Shown piece after piece: positions 18,343 to 28,614 of a stretch of 64,000 nucleotides of DNA. The position numbers and the translations under genes were made by a program. Each line of letters starts with the position of its first letter. The stretch's first letter is position 1. Source of the DNA: Methanolobus psychrophilus R15 (GTDB lineage Archaea; Halobacteriota; Methanosarcinia; Methanosarcinales; Methanosarcinaceae); assembly GCA_000306725.1 (NCBI GenBank), contig CP003083.1, forward strand, positions 1,612,001 to 1,676,000, written 5' to 3'. Below the pieces are notes generated by a model, which searched no databases, was not told the DNA's origin, and was given only the letters and a program-made list of their open reading frames with translations.

Positions 18343-19710
18343 ATGACATCCATCCAATCCATCAACCCTGCAACAGGCAAAGTCATCAGTGAAGTGGAAA
18401 TGCATACCGAAGAGCAGGTGAGCCGAATCCTCAAAAAATCTGCTGAGACTTTCAGGGAGTGGAAAAGAACGGATGTTGCCGAGCGCAACGAGCTCCTTAA
18501 AGGCTTCGCGAAGATGCTGCGGAAAAACAAGCAGCAATATGGGGAGCTTATCACCACTGAAATGGGGAAAGTCATCAAGCAGGCTGTTCCCGAGGTCACC
18601 AAATGTGCTGACATGTTCGATTATTTCGCAGATAATTCGGAGAAGATGCTTGAACCTGAGCCTGCGGAAGCCGGTTCATGTGATTCGTTCATCCATTATG
18701 AGCCTGTGGGCACCGTGCTTGCTATCAAGCCATGGAACTTCCCCTTCTGGCAGGTGCTCAGCGCGGCCGCTCATGTACTGGCAGGCGGGAATGTCATGCT
18801 GCTCAAACACTCCAGTTACGTGCCACTGTGCGCACTGGAGATGGAGAACATCTTCAGGGAAGCAGGATTTCCGGAAGGTGTCTTCCAGACGCTGCTCATA
18901 GACGGAAAAACGGCTTCCTCGCTCATCTCAAGAAACGAGGTCAAAGCCGTATCCTTCACAGGAGGTTACGATGCCGGACAGAAGGTTGCGCAGCTTGCTG
19001 CTCATAACATGAAGAAATTCGTGTTGGAGCTTGGCGGCAGCGACCCTTTCATCATTCTTGACGATGCCAATGTGCAAATGGCGGCAAAGGTCGGTGTCCC
19101 GAGCAGGTTCCTCAATACCGGCCAGACATGCATAGCAGCCAAGCGTTTCATTGTTATCGGAACAGTAGCTGAGGAGTTCACGGAAAGGTTTATGGAACTG
19201 ACAGGGAAGCTCAAGATCGGCGACCCTCTGGACTCACAAACAGATATCGGACCGATGGTCCGCGAAGACCAGGTCCGGATAATCGTAGACCAGGTCCAGG
19301 ATGCTATATCCAGAGGTGCTAAGGTCCTCGTCCCGGGTGGGAGGATGAAAAGTGAGGGTTACATGTACTCCCCAACAGTCCTCGGTGACGTAAACAGGGA
19401 CATGCGGGTCATGAAAGAAGAGACATTCGGCCCTGTGGTACCCATCATCACGGTCAAGGATGAAAAAGAAGCCATAGAGATTGCAAACGATTCGGAGTTC
19501 GGCTTGGGCGCCAGTGTATGGAGCCAGGACAGGGACCGGGCCATGAGAGTTGCCTCGGAACTCGAAACCGGAATGGTAGGCATTAACTCGTTCTGCACGC
19601 CACAGGCCTGCCTGCCCTTTGGCGGAGTGAAGAAAAGCGGCATGGGCAGGGAGCTTTCAAGGCACGGGTTCTATGAGTTCATGAACATAAAGTCGATAAA
19701 GATGATGTAA
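18343..19710 (+). CDS. NAD(P)-dependent aldehyde dehydrogenase (succinate-semialdehyde type)
   Basis: A 455-residue ALDH superfamily enzyme that oxidises an aldehyde to the acid. It has the catalytic Asn in KPWNFPFW (near 131), general base Glu229 (LELGGSDPF) and nucleophile Cys263 (NTGQTCIAAKRF). The sequence type is that of short succinate-semialdehyde dehydrogenases (GabD/Sad). It stands alone. A second, clearly related copy of the same length lies at 25412-26779. The physiological aldehyde is not known. Confidence 0.88.
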   Translation: MTSIQSINPATGKVISEVEMHTEEQVSRILKKSAETFREWKRTDVAERNELLKGFAKMLRKNKQQYGELITTEMGKVIKQAVPEVTKCADMFDYFADNSEKMLEPEPAEAGSCDSFIHYEPVGTVLAIKPWNFPFWQVLSAAAHVLAGGNVMLLKHSSYVPLCALEMENIFREAGFPEGVFQTLLIDGKTASSLISRNEVKAVSFTGGYDAGQKVAQLAAHNMKKFVLELGGSDPFIILDDANVQMAAKVGVPSRFLNTGQTCIAAKRFIVIGTVAEEFTERFMELTGKLKIGDPLDSQTDIGPMVREDQVRIIVDQVQDAISRGAKVLVPGGRMKSEGYMYSPTVLGDVNRDMRVMKEETFGPVVPIITVKDEKEAIEIANDSEFGLGASVWSQDRDRAMRVASELETGMVGINSFCTPQACLPFGGVKKSGMGRELSRHGFYEFMNIKSIKMM

Positions 19711-19748
19711 GAGTGAACCGGCAGTTTGAGATGCGTCAGAACCTGTGG

Positions 19749-20975
19749 CTATGATTCAATCATCTTTTTCATAATATTCAGAAACCTCGTATTACTGATC
19801 GGATGATAACTTATGATCTCACCGTTGTAGACGATGCAGAAGGTCCCGAAGGCACAGGGAGAGTTCTGAGCTGCATCCGAATCTTTCAGGTCGATGAACT
19901 TTGCATCAAGCCCGAATTCATCCCTAGCAGATTCCAGAATTGCATTCACATTCTTTTCGGTATACGGGCATTGTACCGAGCGCATGACGAACAGGCCTTC
20001 CCTGTAATCCTTAAGACGCTGTTCCATATCCTTGAACTTGGGATCAGGTGCATCCTGATTGAATTTCAGCACCATCAATTCGAAATCAGGCTTTGCCCTG
20101 TCAACCTGAACGAACCCTTTCTTGACAAAGATATCCTTTTTTGCCATGAACGCTCCTTTTCTTGTAACCACGGCAACACCGCACATGTTACCGTTCTTTG
20201 CTTCCCTGATGCATTCATCGATCAGGGAGGAAGCATAACCCTTACCCTTGAATTCATTCTTGAATCCTACAAAGATGCAATGGATGAACATGTATCCCTC
20301 AGCCTCCACGGGCCTGTGGGCATACTTTCCGGGGATATACTCAATCATACCCTGATAGCCACCTTTTTCAGAAATGACGGCTTTTATCCTCAGGCCCTTG
20401 GGGCAGTACTCCCTGAACCAGTCTATCTTCCTTCTCAGTTCTACTTGCTTTTTTACATCCTTATATCCGCAGACTCCGTATTCGGCAATGGTTTCAGGGG
20501 TCAGGTCTATTATTTGGACATCGTTCATGTGGTAATCATCTGCTGTCTTATCTAATATCTTTTTTTCAGGCTTCTTTTCACCGCAATTATAGCAATATCC
20601 CTTATGGACACAAATTATGCCGCCACAGTAGGAACATGTCCACCTCATCCTTTCATTTTCCAGAAAAGCAGTGATCCCTGAGTTTTTGATACAACCGAGG
20701 TTTTCAATCATGCTCATATTGTATTTGGTCCGATATCTTTTGTCCAGTCGCTTCAGTTTGTCACAGGGGAACTTTTCGCACTCGAAGCAAAACCCGGGAG
20801 AATCTATCGGGAAGCTTTCGCAGTGTTTGATCCTGCACTTAGCACAGCTGATTGGCTTATTGGTATCAGGTCCCCTGCAACCTGGACATTTCCTCTTTTC
20901 CCGCATATATGCCATGCATACACCACAATTCATTCCACATGGCGCAATAAGTGAAACCTCATTCAGGGAATCCAT
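19749..20975 (-). CDS. DUF3795 - GNAT acetyltransferase - YoaP-like fusion protein
   Basis: A 408-residue three-part protein. Residues 1-90 are a Cys-rich DUF3795-like domain (APCGMNCGVCMAY, CPGCRG, CAKCRIKHC, CFECEKFPC), followed by a second zinc-ribbon-like stretch (CSYCGG...CYNCGEKK). Residues 150-290 form a GNAT N-acetyltransferase core (GYMFIHCIFVGFKNEFKGKGYASSLIDECI). The last 110 residues resemble the thioredoxin-like YoaP domain. The substrate is unknown. The stop is TAG. It is followed by a small membrane protein gene whose start lies about 400 bp upstream on the same strand. Confidence 0.75.
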   Translation of the reverse strand: MDSLNEVSLIAPCGMNCGVCMAYMREKRKCPGCRGPDTNKPISCAKCRIKHCESFPIDSPGFCFECEKFPCDKLKRLDKRYRTKYNMSMIENLGCIKNSGITAFLENERMRWTCSYCGGIICVHKGYCYNCGEKKPEKKILDKTADDYHMNDVQIIDLTPETIAEYGVCGYKDVKKQVELRRKIDWFREYCPKGLRIKAVISEKGGYQGMIEYIPGKYAHRPVEAEGYMFIHCIFVGFKNEFKGKGYASSLIDECIREAKNGNMCGVAVVTRKGAFMAKKDIFVKKGFVQVDRAKPDFELMVLKFNQDAPDPKFKDMEQRLKDYREGLFVMRSVQCPYTEKNVNAILESARDEFGLDAKFIDLKDSDAAQNSPCAFGTFCIVYNGEIISYHPISNTRFLNIMKKMIES

Positions 20976-20988
20976 AAATTGTGACCCT

Positions 20989-21372
20989 CTACTTTTTATT
21001 TTTCAGGGCTGCTCCGACAGTGATACACATTACAGGGATCACCACATATCTCAATCCAATTTGGGCAAAGTAATCCTCAAGAGACATCCCGGACATGGGA
21101 ATCAACACCATCAGATCCAGCAGTATATTTATTCCAAACCACGTTAATCCCAGAACTACTCCTTCCTTGAGATAGTCTACATTGATGGCTTTGAAATAGG
21201 ATACTATAAGGAATGCTGCGGTAACAGAACCTACAACGATCATTATCGACTTGAAGAAAAAAATGTCAATCGCCAGCTCTCCTTCCCTGGTATAGAAGAA
21301 GAGGGAAGTTATGAAAGGGACAAGCCATGACAGAAAACCATATGACAGTTTTTTGAGGTATTTATTTTGCAT
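20989..21372 (-). CDS. small four-helix membrane protein, unknown function
   Basis: A 127-residue hydrophobic protein from ATG 21372 with about four membrane segments (FLSWLVPFITSLFF, IMIVVGSVTAAFLIV, GVVLGLTWFGINILL, YVVIPVMCITVGAAL). I do not recognise a named family. It is 13 bp upstream of the DUF3795-GNAT gene on the same strand, so they are probably co-transcribed. The stop is TAG. Confidence 0.6.
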   Translation of the reverse strand: MQNKYLKKLSYGFLSWLVPFITSLFFYTREGELAIDIFFFKSIMIVVGSVTAAFLIVSYFKAINVDYLKEGVVLGLTWFGINILLDLMVLIPMSGMSLEDYFAQIGLRYVVIPVMCITVGAALKNKK

Positions 21373-21612
21373 AGATATATGCAAAATATTTATGAATTTA
21401 AATGTTTGTATTGAGTTCTGCTGCACTGCGGAAGATATTTGTAACCCTACTTTGACAATCAAATCAGGTTATATAAGGGATTCTGGTAAATTCTTTCACT
21501 TTAGCGATTTCAATACCTAATTCTTGTTTTGGAATATGCCAGCTAAACGGTTGTGACAGCTCTTTGGAAGAGCTGTCCTGATCTGAAAGTACCTCTTAGA
21601 TGATATCCTCGA

Positions 21613-24600
21613 TTACACCGGGACTCTCTTTGAGGAAGCTGTTGGCTTTGTTTTTCTGCTGATATCTGTACTGGAGGATCTACCAATGTTCTGATTATCA
21701 ATCCTGAACTTTGAAACCACTGATTGCATCCTTGAAGCAACATCCGCAAGTTCCTGTGCAGATCTTGAGAGCTCCTGCATAGATGCAGTTTGTTCCTGTA
21801 CTGATGCAGATGCTTCCTGTGTTCCTGCTGCAGATTCCTCTGAAATGGAAGATACTTCTTCAACAGAAGCCGTGACCTCTTCGATAGAAGCGGATTGTTC
21901 TTCTGCTGCTGCAGCGATCTCTTGGACCATCTTTACTATAGAATCTCCGGCCTCAACAACCTTCTCAATTGCAACAACTGATTTTCCAAGAGATGCAGCC
22001 CCTGTGGATACTTCTTCAGTACCTGTTTTCATTGAAGCAACTGCATTGTGTGTTCCTTCCTGTATCTGGTGGATTAGCTGTGCTATCTGCTTGGCTGCAT
22101 TGCCAGAGTCTTCGGCAAGTTTGCGCACCTCATCTGCAACAACAGCAAACCCACGTCCATGCTCTCCTGCTCTTGCAGCTTCAATTGCCGCATTAAGAGC
22201 AAGCAGGTTTGTCTGGTCAGCAATGTTTGTTATCAGATCTACTATCTCACCTATCTGCTTGGATTTACCGTCAAGTTCTTTGATAACATCTGAAGAATCC
22301 CCTACAGCAGATTTGATGCCGTTCATCTTTGTGAGAAGGTCATTGGACATTGTTCCCAGACTCTGTATGAGCTCATTGGACTCAACTGCGCTTTGTGCAG
22401 CCTTTTCTGAATTCTCAGCTACTTCCTGTACACTTCTATTCATATCGACCATTGCCCTTGAAACCTCCTCGCTCTTTGAAGATTGTAGCTGTGTTCCTTT
22501 TGATATTTCAGCCACAGTACATCCAATCTCTTCACTTGCTGCCAGAAGTTCTTCGGTTGAAGATGATATCTCTTCAGCCGCAGAAGCAATACTTTCAGCA
22601 TTTTCATTTACTAGAGCAACGATCTCGTTCAGGGAAATCCTGCAGTTCTCAACACCGGTCGTAAGCTGTGAGAAATCTCCAATCCCGTGTACCTCAATAG
22701 CTCTTGTCAGATCGTTTTCTGACATAGAGGTAAGCACACCGCATGAATCATTGATAATGCCTTGCAGTGTTTCACCAAATCCATCCAGGGTATCTCCGAG
22801 CTGCTTGAAATCACCTTTTGCATCGATTGAAACTCTCGTGTTAAGGTCACCTTCAGCATAGGCTGTGATCACCCTTGCAGTTTCGTTCAGAGGACCGATG
22901 ACAGCATCCAGACAGTTGTTAACGCCCTCCACTATCTTGCGATATTCTCCCATGTGTTTTGAGGCATCTGCGCGTGTGCTTAACTGCCCGTTGATCCCTG
23001 CCTTTGCCAGTTTATCAGCATCAGCTACCAGAAGTTTCAGGTTATCCCTGATATTGAGACAACTCTTTGCCATCACATCATGTTCTGACATCATTGTTAT
23101 GTTAATGTCAAGGATACCCTCTGCCATATTCTGGACATTTTCTGCATCGTGCCTGTTGTTAGCAATCACTTTCTGTATGCTATCGATAAGAGCATCATCT
23201 TCAGAACGTTTGTCTATGCTAACGCTGGTATTGCCTATTGCAAGATTTCTTGCAACTTCAGTGATCTTCTCGTTTGCTTCAATAAGGTGGTTGAGGTTGT
23301 TCTTTATCCTGTTGAAATCACCTTTGTATTCTTCAGTGATCTTTGGCGGTACTTCTCCCTTGGAGATTCTATTGACATACTCGGCAGCTACATTGAGAGG
23401 ACCGATGACAGCATCAAGGGTATCATTAACACCCTCAACAACTTTGCGATAATCTCCATGGTGCCTGGAAGCATCGGCACGGGCTTCAAGTTTACCATCA
23501 ACTGCAGCTTTTGAGAGCATATTGGCATCTGTGATCAGATTCGATATTGCACCAGTAACTTCATTAAGAGACGCATATATACCGGCAAAACTCTTATACT
23601 GCTCTTGTGTATATTCATTTGCAGCTGTGATCCCAGTATCTATTTCCATACTGCCAGCTGCAAGATTGTTCAGGTTTGAGACCAGTCTTGATATTTCCTT
23701 CTGGTTATAGATAGCTGTTTGCTGTAGCTGGGAAACATCCTGGATGATCTCGATATGACCTATCATTTCACCTTTTGAATTGCGGATATAGGAAGTATCT
23801 ACCCTGAAGTTCTTATCTTCCCCTGGCTGCTGGAAGTAAGAAGTTGGCTCTCCTTTCCTAAGCATGCAAATACCACATTTTTCTGTACCACAGATGTCAG
23901 CTCCCCATTTCTGACAGTTGGAGCCAATTACATCCTCACGTTTCAGACCTGTTAGTTGTTCCACTGGCTTGTTGATGAATGTCCAGTTCATATCTTTGTC
24001 TGTGACAGATACAGGGAAGGGAAGACTGTCAAGAATGGAATTGTACCAGTAGATTTTCTCAACTATAACATCAAGGAGCCGATTGATGTTTTCCATTACT
24101 CTGCGGTCATTGCCTTCATAGATATCTGTCTGACCACGAGTGTCAAATTTCTCATTGATCGCAGCATCTACAAGTCCAAGTATTCCGTTGATGAGTTTTT
24201 CTTTTTTCTCCTCGGTGATATCAAGAACAAAACCATCAAGACATTGGATGGTTCCGTTTTCATCTTTCATCATCTGGCCACTTTCGCGCATCCAGCGGAT
24301 ACTGCCATCTTTGTGCTTGATACGATATTCAATTTCCCAGTTTTTATTGCCCTGAATTGCTTCAGTGATGCTCTGATTTACATAGTCGACATCTTCAGAA
24401 AGAATTATGCTTTCATATGTTCTGACCGAATTATTGATAAAATCAGATGCAGGATATCCACTGGACAGAGTGACCTTGGGAGACATACTGAGCATTGTCC
24501 AGTTTTTATCGAATTTACAGCGATACAAAAAACCAGGTATGTTATTTACAAGGAAATCAAATTGCGTTTCTTTTTCCCGCATTACATTTTTAAGTTCCCC

Positions 24601-24636
24601 GATTTCTTTATTTAGCTTACTTTTTTCATTGAACAT
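21613..24636 (-). CDS. soluble PAS-HAMP methyl-accepting chemotaxis-type protein
   Basis: A 1,007-residue signal protein without membrane segments. It has PAS domains at about 20-145 and 195-310, repeated HAMP-like modules (near-duplicate blocks [18 protein letters not shown] and [18 protein letters not shown] at about 390-640) and a C-terminal MCP signalling domain with the hairpin tip around [21 protein letters not shown]. The second PAS carries a Cys cluster ([17 protein letters not shown], around residue 245) that could bind metal or a cofactor. A cytoplasmic redox or ligand sensor feeding a Che-like or other pathway is likely. No che genes are in the window. Confidence 0.88.
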   Translation of the reverse strand: MFNEKSKLNKEIGELKNVMREKETQFDFLVNNIPGFLYRCKFDKNWTMLSMSPKVTLSSGYPASDFINNSVRTYESIILSEDVDYVNQSITEAIQGNKNWEIEYRIKHKDGSIRWMRESGQMMKDENGTIQCLDGFVLDITEEKKEKLINGILGLVDAAINEKFDTRGQTDIYEGNDRRVMENINRLLDVIVEKIYWYNSILDSLPFPVSVTDKDMNWTFINKPVEQLTGLKREDVIGSNCQKWGADICGTEKCGICMLRKGEPTSYFQQPGEDKNFRVDTSYIRNSKGEMIGHIEIIQDVSQLQQTAIYNQKEISRLVSNLNNLAAGSMEIDTGITAANEYTQEQYKSFAGIYASLNEVTGAISNLITDANMLSKAAVDGKLEARADASRHHGDYRKVVEGVNDTLDAVIGPLNVAAEYVNRISKGEVPPKITEEYKGDFNRIKNNLNHLIEANEKITEVARNLAIGNTSVSIDKRSEDDALIDSIQKVIANNRHDAENVQNMAEGILDINITMMSEHDVMAKSCLNIRDNLKLLVADADKLAKAGINGQLSTRADASKHMGEYRKIVEGVNNCLDAVIGPLNETARVITAYAEGDLNTRVSIDAKGDFKQLGDTLDGFGETLQGIINDSCGVLTSMSENDLTRAIEVHGIGDFSQLTTGVENCRISLNEIVALVNENAESIASAAEEISSSTEELLAASEEIGCTVAEISKGTQLQSSKSEEVSRAMVDMNRSVQEVAENSEKAAQSAVESNELIQSLGTMSNDLLTKMNGIKSAVGDSSDVIKELDGKSKQIGEIVDLITNIADQTNLLALNAAIEAARAGEHGRGFAVVADEVRKLAEDSGNAAKQIAQLIHQIQEGTHNAVASMKTGTEEVSTGAASLGKSVVAIEKVVEAGDSIVKMVQEIAAAAEEQSASIEEVTASVEEVSSISEESAAGTQEASASVQEQTASMQELSRSAQELADVASRMQSVVSKFRIDNQNIGRSSSTDISRKTKPTASSKRVPV

Positions 24637-24745
24637 TTAGCAACCTCTGAAAATGGAGTATCATAAATTAAGATATACATTAATCGCATTATAAATATTA
24701 TATTATAAAAATATTCACATTGCGTTTGTCCCAAAATAGAAAAAA

Positions 24746-25162
24746 ATGAAAATACTGCAAAATAGAATACATTTGGGGTGTACAGAGAACAATAGCAATG
24801 CACCAGAGATTTCCGATGACGCTGTCATCACATACCTCACATGCGGAGCTTTCACGCTGCCGACGATGGCAGTACAGGAGCCTGTTGTCAACTCCACAGC
24901 TGTGAATCTAAGCTACTACAACTACGATAATTAACTGACAGCCAGATATCAAACCAATTGATCAGTAGAGAACTATCCTGAAGAACATGTGCTTACCTAC
25001 AACTTTACCAGCAGCTATGGCGGTTACGGTAACAGGACAAACCAGATGGTCACCGAGGTGATTACCAACCACACTATCGAAGTCACTTTATACAGCAGCA
25101 ATGTTGTGTCTGCAATGATCGACGGCGTGTGGGATGAAAGGAAACAGAGAATGCTCCTGTGA
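24746..25162 (+). pseudogene. decayed fragment of a probable exported protein
   Basis: Two short frames look like pieces of one coding region: 24746-24934 (Thr/Asn-rich, ends SYYNYDN) and 24962-25162 (TYNFTSSYGGYGNRTNQ...), in different frames with stops between. The Asn/Thr/Tyr-rich composition resembles secreted methanogen proteins. Neither piece has a start or signal peptide. The rest of the gap up to 25411 shows nothing coding. Confidence 0.35.
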
Positions 25163-25411
25163 TAGAAGGATTGGAACGGCAGCGGATGTAAAGTCTCGCA
25201 CACTCCACATACTTTTTCTATCATTTCTGTGAGTTGCTCCTGAAAAGAAAACAGAGTATTCAATGAAAACTTCCACTGTTTTTAAGCTGGTGAACAAGCA
25301 GTGGTGCAACCACTTTTATATGCAATCAAATCCAACTGAAAATGGGAGAGTAGTTCAAGGTTTTTCCTGAAAGCTTATTTCCTTCAAAACACTTTACCGG
25401 GGGACATTGAT

Positions 25412-26779
25412 ATGGAGAGCATTAAATCTGTTAATCCTGCCACAGGAGAAGTTATCGGGGACTTTGAACTGGATACTGAATACATTGTGGAAGATAAGAT
25501 CAGGCTATCCGGGAAAGATCTTAAGGACTGGAAAAACACATCGCCTTTTGACAGGTCCATGTACCTTGACAATGTAGCAGGGGTCTTGAGGGAGAGGAAA
25601 GAAGAGCTTGCCGGGATGATAACCCGGGAGATGGGTAAACCTGTTAAAGAATCACTGGGAGAGATCGAAAAATGCGCCTTGCTGAGCGAGTACTTTGCCC
25701 GCAATGTCGAGAGGTTCCTTGCTGCGGAGTTTGTGGATACAGATGCCGAAACATCCGGTTTCCTGTATGAGCCCATGGGTACGATCCTGAACATAATGCC
25801 CTGGAACTTTCCATTCTGGCAGGCAATGAGAGCAGCCATTCCTGCACTTGCAGGCGGGAACGTCGTATTGCTCAAACATTCCAGCAATGTATCTATGTGT
25901 GCCCTTGAAATAGAGAAGATATTCTGCGCGGCCGGAATGCCTCCGGGAGCATACCAGACCCTGCTCATCAGGGGAGAGACCGCTTCAGGGCTGATATCCA
26001 GGGAAGAGATTGGCGCAGTATCCTTTACCGGAAGCGAAACCGCCGGACAGAAAGTGGCAGCCGAAGCAGGCCGTTACATGAAGAAGTTCGTGCTGGAACT
26101 GGGTGGCAGTGACCCCTTCATAGTCCTGCAGGACGCGGATTTGGAAAAGGCAGCCGATGGTGCCGTAAAGTCCAGGTTCCGTAATGCAGGGCAAAGTTGC
26201 ACTGCAGCCAAGCGTTTCATTATTGCTGAATCTATAGCTGAGGAGTTCACGGAAGAATTTGTGAGCAGGACCGAGAAACTCAAAGTAGGCGACCCCATGG
26301 ACCGGGGAACCCAGATGGGACCTCTCATAAGCGTAAAGCAAAGAGAAAAATTGCAGGAACAGGTTGACAAAACATTGTCGATGGGTGCTGATGTCCTTCT
26401 CGCGGGCGGGCCTATGAAAGGAGATGGTCCCTTTTATATGCCAATAATACTCAGCCATGTTAATGAAAATGCCCCTGTCCTCAGGGAGGAAACTTTCGGA
26501 CCCGTGGCCCCCATAGTCACATTCGATGACGAGAGGGAATCTGTAAACCTTGCCAACAATACAAGGTTCGGACTCGGAGCCAGTGTGTGGACCGAGGATA
26601 GAGACAGAGCTGTGGCACTGGTCAGGAATATCCATGCAGGCGTCATTGCCATCAACCATATAGTAACGTCTGATCCGGGGCTGCCCTTTGGCGGTTTCAA
26701 GAAGAGCGGCATCGGCAGGGAATTGTATAGGGTAGGCATGCAGGAATTCATGCAGATCAAGTCTTTGAAAGTGTACTAG
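25412..26779 (+). CDS. NAD(P)-dependent aldehyde dehydrogenase, second copy
   Basis: A 455-residue ALDH paralogous to the one at 18343, collinear throughout. It has MPWNFPFW, Glu229 in LELGGSDPF and Cys263 in NAGQSCTAAKRF. It ends in TAG 10 bp before the acetolactate-synthase-like gene, with which it forms an operon, so the aldehyde may connect to pyruvate or acetoin chemistry; that link is inference. FTGS is present here where the first copy has FTGG. Confidence 0.88.
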   Translation: MESIKSVNPATGEVIGDFELDTEYIVEDKIRLSGKDLKDWKNTSPFDRSMYLDNVAGVLRERKEELAGMITREMGKPVKESLGEIEKCALLSEYFARNVERFLAAEFVDTDAETSGFLYEPMGTILNIMPWNFPFWQAMRAAIPALAGGNVVLLKHSSNVSMCALEIEKIFCAAGMPPGAYQTLLIRGETASGLISREEIGAVSFTGSETAGQKVAAEAGRYMKKFVLELGGSDPFIVLQDADLEKAADGAVKSRFRNAGQSCTAAKRFIIAESIAEEFTEEFVSRTEKLKVGDPMDRGTQMGPLISVKQREKLQEQVDKTLSMGADVLLAGGPMKGDGPFYMPIILSHVNENAPVLREETFGPVAPIVTFDDERESVNLANNTRFGLGASVWTEDRDRAVALVRNIHAGVIAINHIVTSDPGLPFGGFKKSGIGRELYRVGMQEFMQIKSLKVY

Positions 26780-26789
26780 GCGGTTCAAA

Positions 26790-28424
26790 ATGAAAGGCAG
26801 CGATCTTTTTGTAAAATGTCTTGAGAATGAAGGTGTGGAATATATCTTCGGAGTGCCCGGAGAAGAAACCGTTGATCTGATGAACTCGCTCTCAAGATCC
26901 AACATAAAGTTCATTGTTACAAGGCATGAGCAGTGCGCAGCTTTCATGGCAGATGTTTACGGCAGGATAACCCATAGGCCGGGAGTATGCTTAGCCACGC
27001 TGGGCCCCGGTGCCACAAACCTGATAACAGGAGTTGCTGATGCCCACCTTGATAAAGCACCCCTGGTGGCAATTACCGGGCAGGCAGGTCTTGAAAAAAC
27101 GCATAAGGAATCGCACCAGTACATTGACATAGTGGCGGTTTTCAGGCAGTTCACAGGATGGAACTCCAAGGTCACAAGGCCCGATTTCATTCCAGAGATC
27201 GTGCATAAGGCATTCAGTATTTCCAGGGAAAGGCATGCTGCAACACATATTGAACTCCCGGAGGATATCGCCCAGGAAGATAGCTCAAAGGAGCCGCTTT
27301 TCAAGACAAGTTATCCTCATATCACCTCTCACGATGAGAGTGGACTGAACAAGGCTGCTGAGATGATAATGGAGAGCTCCTGTCCCCTTATTCTTGCAGG
27401 CAATGGGGTATTCAGGGATGATGCCTCATACGAGCTGAGAAGGTTCGTTGAGTTCACGGGTCTGCCGGTGGTCACGACGTTCATGGGAAAGGGAGCTGTG
27501 CCTTCAGACAATGAACATTATCTTGGCTCAATGGGCATCAAGGACAGAGATCATGTAATCTGTGGTTTTGATATGGCTGATCTTGTCATCTGCATTGGTT
27601 ACGATTATGTGGAATACAGCCCTCGTTTCTGGAACTCGGACAGATCGAAACGTATAATACACATACATGCCGACCGTCCGGAAGTGGATGAAAGCTATAT
27701 ACCGGACATCAGTCTAACCGGCGATATCAGGCAGGCGCTTTTGCGCCTGACACAGCTCTGCGGCTTTAAAGGCATGCCGGAAAAACTGGAGAGAGTGCGC
27801 CAGAGAATGAAGGCCGAGCTTGAGAACTTCAGTGAGGACATGTCTTTCCCAATGAAACCCCAGAAAATCATATACGACATCAGGGAATGCCTTTCAAGAG
27901 AGGACATAGTGATCAGCGATGTTGGAGCGCATAAACTGTGGGTTGGCAGGCTCTTCCCTGCATACGAGGCCAACACGGTCTTTATCTCTAACGGCCTTGC
28001 ATCAATGGGATTTGCACTTCCGGCAGCAATAGCAGCCAGTCTTTTGAAAGCTGAGCACAGGATCGTAGCTGTTGCAGGGGATGGTGGATTCCTGATGAAT
28101 GTTCAGGAGCTTGAAACCGCTGTGAGACTTGGCTGCAGTTTTGTCGTGGTCATTTTCAATGATTCTAAGTATGGCCTGATAGAATGGCATGATAAAAGGA
28201 AGTTCAAAGAGAGCATGGGTACCAATTTCACAAACCCGGATTTTGTAATGCTTGCAGAGAGTTTTGGGGCAAGAGGTATGAAGATTGAAAGTGCCGGGGA
28301 GTTCAAGCCTAAGCTCAAAGAAGCCCTCATCCAGGGAGGAGTATGGATATTTGATGTCAAGGTGGATTATTCAGAGAACTTCAAGCTCACGGAAAAACTG
28401 AGCAATAATATGTGTCAGATATGA
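26790..28424 (+). CDS. ThDP-dependent acetolactate synthase-like enzyme (AlsS/IlvB family)
   Basis: A 544-residue thiamine-diphosphate enzyme of the acetolactate synthase/pyruvate oxidase family. It has the N-terminal Glu that activates ThDP (VTRHEQCAAFMADVYGR), a central domain, and the ThDP/Mg motif AGDGGFLMNVQELETA...NDSKYGLI. It is of catabolic type, as no regulatory subunit gene (ilvN) follows. Its start lies 10 bp after the ALDH gene. Substrate could be pyruvate or another 2-oxoacid; the sequence alone does not decide. Confidence 0.8.
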   Translation: MKGSDLFVKCLENEGVEYIFGVPGEETVDLMNSLSRSNIKFIVTRHEQCAAFMADVYGRITHRPGVCLATLGPGATNLITGVADAHLDKAPLVAITGQAGLEKTHKESHQYIDIVAVFRQFTGWNSKVTRPDFIPEIVHKAFSISRERHAATHIELPEDIAQEDSSKEPLFKTSYPHITSHDESGLNKAAEMIMESSCPLILAGNGVFRDDASYELRRFVEFTGLPVVTTFMGKGAVPSDNEHYLGSMGIKDRDHVICGFDMADLVICIGYDYVEYSPRFWNSDRSKRIIHIHADRPEVDESYIPDISLTGDIRQALLRLTQLCGFKGMPEKLERVRQRMKAELENFSEDMSFPMKPQKIIYDIRECLSREDIVISDVGAHKLWVGRLFPAYEANTVFISNGLASMGFALPAAIAASLLKAEHRIVAVAGDGGFLMNVQELETAVRLGCSFVVVIFNDSKYGLIEWHDKRKFKESMGTNFTNPDFVMLAESFGARGMKIESAGEFKPKLKEALIQGGVWIFDVKVDYSENFKLTEKLSNNMCQI

Positions 28425-28464
28425 GAGAGCTTCGATTTCAAAGCTATCAGGTCAGGCCTTTATT

Positions 28465-28590
28465 ATTTATGACATCAAAATTGGCGTAAATGTACTTTTT
28501 TTGCCTGACCTTTAATTAAATCGGCGATAACGAAATGATAGAACTGCAAGTTCGTGGTTGCCAGCACCACGAATGAGCCCTGAAAAACAA
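28465..28590 (-). pseudogene. IS1634-like transposase remnant
   Basis: About 36 bp (28466-28502) match the 3' end of the IS1634-like transposase gene almost exactly (TGRCATCAAAATTGGCGTAA). Read on the minus strand, neighbouring bases still spell pieces related to the transposase (QGSFVV near 28585; ADLIKGQAKK near 28510). A 9-bp inverted repeat AGGTCAGGC / GCCTGACCT (28449-28457, 28503-28511) brackets the conserved core. It is an old, internally deleted IS copy. Confidence 0.55.
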
Positions 28591-28614
28591 TACATGAAAA
28601 AAGAGCAGGCCTGA

